64,000 bases of DNA, from contig JAEOAD010000048.1 in assembly GCA_036365145.1 (NCBI GenBank), positions 11,163,501 through 11,227,500 on the forward strand. The letters run 5' to 3'. The number at the start of each line of letters is the position of its first letter. The first letter of the stretch is position 1. This DNA is from Orientallactaga sibirica (taxonomy: Eukaryota > Chordata > Mammalia > Rodentia > Dipodidae). The position numbers and the translations under genes were made by a program. This document shows, piece after piece, positions 55,691 to 64,000 of the stretch. The notes beneath the pieces were generated by a model that was not told where the DNA came from, made no database searches, and saw nothing but the letters and a program-made list of their open reading frames with translations.

Positions 55691-55949
55691 ATAATGAGTA
55701 TCTTATGAAATTATCAGATAGCAGATTCTACATATACAAATTGCTCCTACAGAGGGATCACTCTATAGTGCGACTTTCAAGCAAGAAAAGACAGAATCGA
55801 TTTCCAGGGTGCACACCAGAGTGTCGGTCCACTATGTCTCTGAAGCTCTACTTGGAGTTTCCCTTTTGGTCATGGGACATGTGTCAGCCTTACATCACTG
55901 TGACACAGTGCCTGTGGTCATCCACCGAGAAGAAGGGAGATGTTTGTTT
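55691..55949. other. Unique sequence, no gene seen
   Basis: Frames here are short and unremarkable. Confidence 0.45.
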
Positions 55950-56225
55950 TTGCTCATAATTCCAGAGATTTCAGTGCAAGTTCACTCTGTCGTGCTGTCT
56001 GGGGTCTGTACATCATGGTGAAAGCACATGGCAGAGAAGGTCTATTCTCCTCGTGGTGGCTGCAAAGCAGAGACGTTAACGTACGGAGTCCTGGTCTCCC
56101 CTTCAAGAGCACACCTACAATGGCCTAACTTCTGCTGTCTGGGCAGAAGGTTCCACCATCTCCCTCAACCACCAAGCTGAAGACCATAAGACTTTGGGGG
56201 ACATTCCAGACCACATGCAATGCCA
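55950..56225 (-). mobile_element. MaLR-type LTR relic
   Basis: 'catcatggtgaaagcacatg' + 'gcagagaagg' and 'ctttgggggacattccagac' fit antisense MaLR LTR ends. Confidence 0.5.
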
Positions 56226-56407
56226 CTTAATGAACATTTACTAGGACAGATGAAATAGTCTGTCAACAGAAGTTTCACCCATCAGTGTGAGGGAAACTAC
56301 AACTCACGGGCTTTGGAAAGTCGGTGTTGTGACAAAATTTCATTCTTCCATGATAAAAATGTGTGATAAAATGGATATAAAAATAAAATAATAAGTAACA
56401 TAAAATA
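56226..56407. other. Unique spacer
   Basis: Nothing recognised. Confidence 0.5.
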
Positions 56408-56550
56408 GGGCTGGAGAGATGGTTTAGAAATTAAGGCACTTATTTGCAAAGCCTAAGGACCCAGGTTTGATTCCCAGAACCCATGTAAGTCAGATGCACA
56501 TGGTCACACTTGCATCTGGAGTTTGCAGTGGCTGGATGTGCTGGCACGTC

Positions 56551-56586
<36 letters not shown>

Positions 56587-56638
56587 CTTTCTTTCTCTCT
56601 CTCTCTCAAATAAATAAATATTTTAAAATAAAATAAAA
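56408..56638 (+). repeat. B2-type SINE
   Basis: 'gggctggagagatggtttag' through a long (CT)n and an A/T tail. Confidence 0.95.
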
Positions 56639-57650
56639 ACAGAGTATGCATTGCTGACAAATTCCTAAGCATCTTTAAAATATAGTGTAATGCTTCTAGT
56701 TCTTGAACTATTTTTCCTAAGCTATGTATGCTAGAGTCTAGCTATACCAAATGCAGCTTCTGTCTCTGCTTAACTGCCTGCCTAATCAGTTCACTGACAT
56801 TTCATAGGCATTGCACTTAAAATTCAGTGCATCTCAGAGATGCAACAAAGGCTTGAAAGTAATTATAATTAACATAATAGTGGTGGTGAACTAGTTTACT
56901 GCCTGTCTTGCCCATGTGCATTTCAGTAAGATTGCTTATGTCTGCCTAATAGTAAAGAGAAATATTTTAAACACCTCTAAGAACCTAAGAACCCACTGAA
57001 ATTAGAGCTGAGATGGAAACACTACATTTGTGTGTGAACTCCATCATCAGAAACTCCAACGACTTTCAGAAACATGAAACTGTCAGTGAAAACACAAAGA
57101 GATCTTTGCTCTCAGTTTTTAAAGTAACACATATTCACAGCTGCTTCCTCCTACTTGACACTCAAAAATATTCCAAAGCTTTTTAGTTGAAAATTCTATC
57201 TGGTTTTCATTGGTGCTGGCATCAGCTCAGTGCCCAAGAATGTTTTGAGGGCTGATCTTCAGTAGTAGCCTCTAATGTGTAAAACTGTCCCCTGTTCAGT
57301 CTTCTATTAATCCTGCCCCATAGCAAATTCTGATCCTAAATAGTGAGCCATTCCAGGGGTAACACAAAATTCAGTGCCGTTCATCAGTCCTCTTGGAGGA
57401 TACGCATGACTCTGTGAGAGTAAATTACTAGTGCATGACTATTTCCAATGCACAGGCGCAGAGTCTCAGCCTATTAGGACAGTATCAGCGTCCTGGAGTC
57501 CTTGAGAAAATAGCTCTAGTGTGCAAAGAATGACTAGAAAATATGGTATTAAGCACAGTGCTCACAAGAATAGTGCTTACCTAACAAGCCTGTGCTGTTG
57601 CTTAGGAAATAACTATTGAATGAAAGACTGACCATTCATAAGCTTGGTAC
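56639..57650. other. Unique repeat-poor stretch, no gene seen
   Basis: About 1 kb without a recognised SINE, LTR or L1. It is AT-rich with no long frame, and suitable for a conservation test. Confidence 0.45.
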
Positions 57651-57862
57651 TAAAAAAAAAAAAAAAAAAAAAAAAACAGGTGTGGTGGTGCACGCTTTAA
57701 ATCCCAGCACTTGGGAGGCAGAGGTAGGAGGATCACCGTGAGTTCGAGGCTGCCCTGAGATGACATAGTGAATTCCAGGTCAGCCTGGGCTAGAGTGAGA
57801 CCCTACCTTAAAAACCAAAACCAAAACCAAAACCAAAACAAACAAACAAACAAAGAAAACAC
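57651..57862 (+). repeat. B1 SINE preceded by a poly(A) run
   Basis: An A run (57,651-57,676) leads into 'aggtgtggtggtgcacgctt'. The B1 tail is (AACCAAA)-like. Confidence 0.94.
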
Positions 57863-57874
57863 ATAGGACCCAAG

Positions 57875-57985
57875 TTCACATTCTCAGTCCACTTCCTTAT
57901 TTACAAGACGATGGTCAGCCACTTAAACTGTGAGCTGCAATTTTCTCATTCATGAAATACAGACATCATCTAGCCCAGAGGTGGC
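57875..57985 (+). repeat. Possible MIR element
   Basis: 'atggtcagccacttaaactg' + 'ctgcaattttctcattcatg' + 'aaatacaga' resembles MIR. Confidence 0.5.
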
Positions 57986-58525
57986 CCCTAGCACACGGAG
58001 CCACATATTACATTGTTTCTTTACAGAGGTGCCCCTTTTTTTTTGAGTTATTTATTTTGCCTTTCATTACGATATAGACAGTAGAGACTAGGCCAATACC
58101 TTACTCAGGGAATCATCGGCTTCAAATTGTGTGTGAATCCAATTTACTGTATCACTAATAGGAACAACCCAAAGGCGAATTACTTTATCCCTGTCATTAA
58201 TATTTCCTTTGACTACATCACAGTCAGATTTGGAGGCATACCTAGAATTAACTCACTGCATCCTGACCATGTACTGATACTAGCCTACTACAAAGTACAT
58301 CTTTAATTTGTACGCAAATGTAAACTCTTCGAGAGCAGATACAGATTTAGAAATGGTCGGTATAGCATCGATGATAAACCCTTACATTCCCATCAAGGCA
58401 CGGGGTTAATTTCTTCATCAAACAAACTTTACTTCTATGATCATTTGAAAATCCCATCCTTGTTTATGAACACTTCACATGTGAACCATAGGCTCCTTGC
58501 AGAACAGAACTTCAGAGTTAGAAGC
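57986..58525. other. Unique sequence, no gene seen
   Basis: Nothing recognised with confidence. Confidence 0.45.
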
Positions 58526-58936
58526 TGTGATGGTTAATTTTGATTGTCACCTGGATTAGATAAACAGTAAGAACATTAGCGAGGTACAGCTTTGGATGTG
58601 CCTGTGAGGGCATTTTTCAGAGAGGATTTGCTGCAGGAGAAAAGACCCACTCTTAGATCAGGATTCTACTGGTTAAGGTCCTGGAGTGAATAACAAGAGG
58701 AAAAGGAGCCAACCAGCATAGCAGCCCACTCTCTCTGTTTCCTGATCCACCCACAGGTGAGCAAAGAGCCTCACACTGCTACCATCACAGCTGAGAGGCA
58801 TTCAGGCCGCTTGCCTCCCTGCCATGATGGAATGGATTGTACCTTCAAACGGAAAGCCAAAACAAACTCTCCTTGCCTTAAGTTGCTTCTTCTCAGGTAT
58901 TTGCTCACAGAAGCAAGAAGAATAATGAATATAAAA
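58526..58936 (+). mobile_element. LTR relic, MaLR/ERVL-type
   Basis: 'tgtgatggttaattttgatt' + 'gtcacctggatt', 'gtgcctgtgagggcattttt', 'ccatgatggaatggattgta' and 'gccaaaacaaactctccttg' follow the order of a rodent LTR family I remember without a sure name. Confidence 0.65.
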
Positions 58937-59270
58937 ATGTTTTTAAAAATTAGAAATGCTGATTTCAGAACTGCAGTTAGTTCTCACATTATTATGATTC
59001 CTGCTTCTTAACATGGCCTGGGAACAACTAATTTCATATACCAACCCCCCCCAAAAAAATCATTTGAAATGCTTCCTATTGTCTTTATTTATTAAATGAA
59101 ATCCATGAAATGTGTGTGTGTGTGTGTGTGTGTGTGTATTTTAGTAAACCAGTGAAGGTATCACCTATCCAGAATTGGCTTTCTTCCATATGCTATGTGT
59201 TTGTAAGGTCTCTTACAACTATTCCCACCTCTCGGGTTGTGTAGAAATACACTCGAAAGTCAAGGAAACA
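58937..59270. other. Unique sequence with (TG)n
   Basis: A TG run lies at 59,110-59,138. Nothing else is recognised. Confidence 0.5.
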
Positions 59271-59470
59271 AGCTGGGCATGGTGGCATGTGCCTGTAATT
59301 CCAGAATCTGGGAGATGGAGGCAGTAGGATCAAGAACTCTAGGATCATCTTCAGTTACACTGTGATTCTGAGGCCAGTCTGAGCTACATGCAGCTCAATG
59401 ATAGAGCTTGTCTAGCAGGTAGAAGGCTCTGAATTCAATCCCTAGTACTGTCGGAAAGAAAGAAAGAAAA
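59271..59470 (+). repeat. B1-like plus ID-like composite
   Basis: 'agctgggcatggtggcatgt' continues into 'agctcaatgatagagcttgt' + 'gaattcaatccctagtactg', then (GAAA)n. It resembles a B4-type fusion of 7SL- and tRNA-derived parts, in B1-then-ID order. Confidence 0.7.
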
Positions 59471-59547
59471 TGAAGGGCAGAGAAATAATTTCTAGCCACC
59501 TGGGACAAATTTTTAAATATATAAATGTGTATACATATATTTGTATG

Positions 59548-59550
<3 letters not shown>

Positions 59551-59590
<40 letters not shown>
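59551..59590. repeat. (CA)n microsatellite
   Basis: An uninterrupted CA run of about 40 bases. Confidence 0.97.
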
Positions 59591-59595
<5 letters not shown>

Positions 59596-60078
59596 AATCT
59601 CCACTCACTGAATAAACACATAGCCAAAAGGCCATGTAACACACACCCATGCCTGTGATCTGTGATCTCATCAGTACTTAGATGGTCATAAAGAATCCCT
59701 TCAAAATATATATTTACAAACATTGTCCATTCACAGGCTTGGGGCATTAAGTTTCAGGGGTAGCTATCACATCAGGATCCCAGATAACCTCTTCCACTCT
59801 GGCCCATGCTTCGGGGTAACGCTAGTTCTCTTTATCTAAGGGAGCTTCAAGTTTCCGCTGCATCTCAGTTCCCTTTGTCATTCAATCTGCAGTCAGTTAA
59901 ACTACACTTAAACTAAAGGCCTGGGCATATTTGGAAATACACCCAGCTATCAATGGTACTCATGATTTGAGACATCACACTTTGCAAACCATGTTTTAGC
60001 ACAGATAAATACCTCAATGTAAATAAATTATCAAATGGAATTTGGATGCCCCTTAAAACATTTGAAATAAAACAAATG
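59591..60078. other. Unique sequence, no gene seen
   Basis: Nothing recognised. Confidence 0.45.
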
Positions 60079-60238
60079 ATTTTTTTGAGGGGGGGAGATT
60101 TTCAAGGTAGGGTATCAGTCTAGCCTAGGCTGAACTGGAATTCACTATGTAGCCTTAGGGTGACCTCGAACTCATGGTGATCCTCCTACCTCTGCCTCCT
60201 GAGTGCTGGAATTAAAGGTGTGTGCCACCACGCCTGGC
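60079..60238 (-). repeat. B1 SINE with target-site duplication
   Basis: Complete antisense B1 flanked by 'caaatgattttt' on both sides. Confidence 0.96.
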
Positions 60239-60790
60239 CAAATGATTTTTAAAATATGTGAGGGAAAATATTTACCCATAGCCCAAGAAGAATGGCTAGT
60301 GTCATACAATGTCTCTCAAATGCTCCAGAACTAACCAACCACACAACAATTAACACATAACACAGGATGTATGTGGCATTTGTTGGCATCTCAGAGTTGT
60401 TTGTTTGTTTGTTTATTAGTTTAATCCTTCAAGAAACAGATCAAAAGCCTTTGATTCAGAAATGACTGAAAACCATTTAAAAATAGTCAGGGTTGATTCC
60501 TAAAATAGGCTTTTTTCCATTTGACTGGCAACAAAAGGTCCCCGTAGATTTGCCTGTACTAGCAAGGGAAAAATGAGTCTATCTCAAGAGTTAAAATTTC
60601 AACCAAGCTTTCCCTTTGCCAGTACATGGAATTTTCTAATATGCTATTAAAAAAGAAAAAAATTAAACTCACATGGCAATGTATTTGTACAGTAAGAGAA
60701 AAGAAAAATACTATAGCCTTGTTTAAATCCCAGGGAAAAGGGCAAAACTAGTTGGTTGTCATATAATACATTTTTTAAGATACTGGGGAC
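60239..60790. other. Unique AT-rich stretch
   Basis: Nothing recognised. Confidence 0.45.
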
Positions 60791-61025
60791 TGGGCTGATG
60801 AGATGGCTTAGCAGTTAAGGCACTTGCCTGAGAAGCTTAAGGACCCAGGTTCAATTCCCCAGTACCCATGTAAGCCAGATGGACAGGGTGGTGCATGTGT
60901 CTGGAGTTTGTTTGCAGTGGCTAGAGGCTGGGTGTGCCCATTCTCTATCTGCCTCTTTCTCTCTCAAATATAAATAAAATATATTATTATATATTATATA
61001 TATAACATATATATAATATATATTT
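60791..61025 (+). repeat. B2-type SINE with (TA)-rich tail
   Basis: 'tgggctgatgagatggctta' through 'ctctctcaaatataaataaa'. AT-rich alternating sequence continues to about 61,025. Confidence 0.94.
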
Positions 61026-61029
61026 TAAA

Positions 61030-61095
61030 GATACTAGGGTCTGAAGCTAGGACCTTATACATACTAGGCATGTACTCTACCACTGAGCTGTGCTA
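61030..61095 (-). repeat. ID-type SINE
   Basis: The reverse complement reads 'agcacagctcagtggtagag...ctagcttcagacc', an ID-like body. A (TATG)n run follows. Confidence 0.75.
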
Positions 61096-61099
61096 CTAC

Positions 61100-61129
61100 A
61101 CCATATATATGTATGTATGTATGTGTGTG

Positions 61130-61178
<49 letters not shown>
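61100..61178. repeat. (TATG)n/(TG)n microsatellite
   Basis: Alternating ATGT blocks then a TG run of about 40 bases. Confidence 0.96.
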
Positions 61179-61795
61179 ATGAGACTCATCAAGCTAAGAA
61201 TCTCAAAAATGCTTTGGTAATTAACACTCACCATTTGCTCTATGATATAATGCAAACACACATGCATATGCATTTATAATAGTCAACTTGGACAGAGAGA
61301 CTACTGCAAAATCTTTAGTGCCTTGACATCTCAGAGGATCTCAATTAATTAAATAAAAAAGCCAAAAAGTGCAAACATATTTTATGCCATTCTATCTCAT
61401 CAATCAAAAATACCTTTTTCTCAAACTCATTTATATAAAAGCCTCTTTTGATCCCAATGGCTTATTTCTGCTAACCCACCCCTTCCCCCATGCACTCTAC
61501 CTTTATCATCATCAAACTATGGGTGGATATGTTAAGACAGACATTCCTTATCTATAAGTCTCTCTGCTGGATTTTTTTTTTCCAGTGGCACTGCCAGTCC
61601 ACGGATTTCCCAGATTTCTCCACCTCCACATTCAAGGCTATTCCCTTATAAGCGGAAACATCATTAGAAGGCTCACATTTCAGGCTCCAAAGGAACCCAA
61701 TGTCTAAAGATCAAATGTGTCCCAACATCCCTCTGGTGGAGTATCCTAGGAAGGCACTAACACACACTAAATAAGGAACCCACCGGATCTCCTAC
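61179..61795. other. Unique sequence, no gene seen
   Basis: Nothing recognised. It would be the intron downstream of the candidate exon if that exon is real. Confidence 0.4.
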
Positions 61796-61939
61796 CTGGA
61801 ATGCAGGCGAAGCATCCGTTTCAGAAACTTCTTGGGCAACTCCAGGTTGTGGGATTGCTGAGAACACTGAAGGGCAGCCTGCACTCTCTGACTTCACTTG
61901 TAAGTTTAATGCAGACATAGCCTTAAAGACCTTGCTTGT
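61796..61939 (-). other. Candidate internal coding exon, unassigned
   Basis: On the minus strand, 144 nt (48 codons, phase 0/0) are open between an acceptor-like 'tttttctttctaaattaac' + 'acaagag' and a good donor CAG|GTAGGA at 61,796/61,795. The peptide begins TSKVFKAMSALNLQVKSESA and ends EVSETDASPAFQ: hydrophilic, Ser/Glu-rich, with CpG codons kept (acg, tcg). The frame is closed by a stop at 61,975-61,973 upstream and by TAG 13 codons past the donor. The acceptor is weak and I recognise no family, so chance remains the likelier explanation. Confidence 0.28.
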
Positions 61940-62292
61940 CTCTTGTGTTAATTTAGAAAGAAAAACAAAACACTACCTGCCTTCCTTATTGGTCAAATGA
62001 CTTCAAATGCTATCATCCACCTTAGGTTTGTAGGTCTCCAGTCACCCTGTCCACCCCAGATCTCTTCATCCCGTGGACTGTCCCTGTGATCTCGGTAGCA
62101 TATTCTCAGAGGCAGCTCATGAGCAATTCAAGTGTAACCTGACCAAGATTGCTGTCTACAACTTACCACGACTTTCCTCTGTCACCCGACTCTGGTCTAG
62201 TTGTTCCTCTAATTCCATTCTCATTGATTTGCTCTTCTGGCCACAGTGCCTCAATCTTCCTCAAGGTATTTTTTAAAAACTTTGTTTGGGGG
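61940..62292. other. Unique sequence, possible old L2
   Basis: 'tcttctggccacagtgcctc' at about 62,230 resembles an L2 stretch. No gene recognised. Confidence 0.35.
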
Positions 62293-62400
62293 TGTGGGGA
62301 AGATCCTGTGCATCTGGCTGATGTGGGTCCTGGGGAATTGAACCTGGGTCCTTTGGCTTTTCAGGCAAGCACCTTAACCACTAAGCTATCTCTCCAGCCT
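62293..62400 (-). repeat. B2-type SINE, tail part missing
   Basis: Only the head half is present, ending 'ctaagctatctctccagcct'. Confidence 0.9.
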
Positions 62401-62517
62401 CCTAAAGGTATTTTTATAGGAGGCTTCACCAAAGTCTTAAATAACCTGTCATTCTTCTGGAATCCCTGAAATTGTCAGTGAAGTTTCATGGATAACTGGC
62501 TGAAATACTATCTTTTC

Positions 62518-62716
62518 TTTTAAAATATTTTATTCATTCATTTGCATGCAGAGAGACAGACACACAGAGAGAATGGGTGCGCCTGCCACTGTAAACAAAC
62601 TCCAGATGCATATACCACTTTGTGCATCTGGCTTTATGTGGGTACTGGGGAATTGAACCCAGGTCTTTTGGCTTTGCCTACAAGCGCTTTAATGGCTGAA
62701 CCACCTCTCCATCCCA
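62518..62716 (-). repeat. B2-type SINE
   Basis: Antisense B2 ending 'ggctgaaccacctctccatc'. Confidence 0.93.
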
Positions 62717-62837
62717 GCACTGCTATCCTTTAGTCTGCTATTCATGATGCTGAAGAGAGAGAACATTTGACCGTGCAGCAGATATGAAGTAACTTGGGCC
62801 TTGTGTTCCACATTTGACAATTTATGACTATAACTAA

Positions 62838-62958
62838 AGCTGGGCATGGTGGCTACTATCCCAGCATTGAAAGGCTGAGGCAAGATGACTGTTATGTGTT
62901 CCAGGCCAGCCTGGGCTACCATGAGACCCCTTTGTGGATAAAAACAAAATAAATAAGA
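62838..62958 (+). repeat. B1 SINE, shortened
   Basis: 'agctgggcatggtggctact' through 'ccaggccagcctgggctacc'. Confidence 0.88.
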
Positions 62959-63148
62959 AGTGATTAAATCTTCTGCTACTGCCAATGGCAGTAGATTCTG
63001 TGCACAATTTTCTTACTGAGTCTGGCTCCCCTGGAGAATACATTTGGGCAAAGTTTCATTCCCCAGGTAAACAGAGGATTCCAGCACCACATGAAGCTGC
63101 TTTGGGAGGAGGAAAATGGGCAAAATCTGCACATTTATACATGAGGAC
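62959..63148. other. Unique spacer with a 9-bp-arm inverted repeat
   Basis: 'ctactgccaatggcagtag' at 62,976-62,994 is a perfect inverted repeat around one base. Confidence 0.6.
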
Positions 63149-63508
63149 TGGGGTAGTTTGAATAGATGGGCCACAATATATTCCGTGTTTTATTAGTTTG
63201 TAGTTTTAGATCTGCATCCTCCTGGCTGGAGGCAATGTCACTGGGTGGATCTTAAGGTGTGGTGGTGGGTTTAGGATTTCATTCTAAAAATATGCAAAAT
63301 GTGCCTTGTAGGAGTTCCTGAGGTATGTTTACTGTATGGCTTTTAGCTTGTGGCTTCTTTCTCTGTGTCTGGTCCTGTAAGAGCAGGGCAGCTTCTTCTG
63401 CCATTATGGAACTTCCCCTGGATCTGTAAGCTTCAATAAATATCCCTTCCTCCATAACTTTGCCTGGTCTGGAAGTTCATCTCAGCGAACCTGAAGCTGT
63501 CTGCTACA
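63149..63508 (+). mobile_element. Solo LTR, MaLR-type
   Basis: Start 'tggggtagtttgaataga'; 'cttcaataaatatcccttcc' near the end; then 'tgcctggtctggaagttcat' and terminus 'gctgtctgctaca'. Same family as 35,186, 35,727 and 38,429. Confidence 0.78.
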
Positions 63509-63677
63509 GTGACCTTCGGAGGTGTGATTGTGCCTCTTGCTGAAAGTGGAATAGTCTCATGAAGAAGATAGGGCACTGCAGAAAGGCTGAGGACGGAACG
63601 GGCCTGTTGTTATGTGACTCCAGATCAGAAGTGACTTGGCAATGTAGGGAGAAGGCCTAACCCTAAGTGATAAAAAT
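63509..63677. other. Unique spacer
   Basis: Nothing recognised. Confidence 0.5.
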
Positions 63678-63829
63678 CCCAGTGTGGTGGTGCCCGCCTT
63701 TAATCCCAGCACTCAGGAAGCAGAGGTGGGAGGATTGCTGGGAATTCGAGGCCATCCTGAGATGACATAGTGAATTCCACATCAACCTGAGCTAGAGCAA
63801 GAGTCTACCTTGAAAAAAAAAAAAAAAGC
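63678..63829 (+). repeat. B1 SINE
   Basis: 'cccagtgtggtggtgcccgc' through a poly(A) tail. Confidence 0.94.
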
Positions 63830-64000
63830 CCAATTCTTACTTCCTAATGGAGAAAATCCAACTGGGAACTTACCAGGAGAATTAGGCTCATTTTGATTTT
63901 TCTATTTCTTCAGTCCGCATAGGAATTCCTAATTACAGTGAGGATCTTACACTTCACTGACTTCAGTCATTGTTTTCTTTGCACAGGTAGAACAGAGAAA
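63830..64000. other. Unique sequence to the window end
   Basis: Nothing recognised. Confidence 0.5.

Overview
This is nuclear DNA from a rodent, and no protein-coding gene is convincingly present. The evidence is the density of rodent SINEs on both strands: about 60 copies with the B2-type tRNA-derived head (ggctggagagatggctta), about 25 B1 (7SL-derived) copies, two B3 composites and a few ID elements. The B1 3' half reads 'tagtgaattccaggtcagcc...gagaccctacct', unlike the mouse/rat form. I associate that form with jerboas (Dipodidae); this species call is an inference from memory, not a match.

Layout. 0-9 kb: B1/B2/ID/B3 insertions in unique sequence, a disordered 34-bp minisatellite (1.9-2.4 kb), a 235-bp graded pyrimidine tract (5.8-6.1 kb) and an L1 3' UTR relic (8.0-8.8 kb). 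9-13 kb: B1 insertions and a SINE-free AT-rich block (11.7-12.5 kb) that resembles a conserved noncoding element. 13.4-16.6 kb: a near-identical 1.59-kb tandem duplication. 17-22 kb: L1, B2, B3 and L2 relics in otherwise unique sequence. 22.4-28.8 kb: three copies of a 2-kb unit, the middle one truncated, joined to a piece also found at 34 kb, and systematically short in homopolymer runs. 29-38 kb: L2, MIR, MLT1-like and MaLR-like LTRs. 39-55 kb: ancient L1 and L2 relics, nested LTR and SINE insertions and a palindromic B2 pair. 55-64 kb: LTR, SINE and microsatellite DNA with one weak candidate exon on the minus strand (61,796-61,939).

Nearly all open frames of 60-150 codons lie in SINE bodies, microsatellites or LTRs. 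The longest (194 codons, 41.6-42.2 kb) has no recognisable domain. The window is best read as intergenic or deep intronic DNA. Its most notable content is structural: duplications and mosaics that are either young rearrangements or assembly faults. No working gene system was found.
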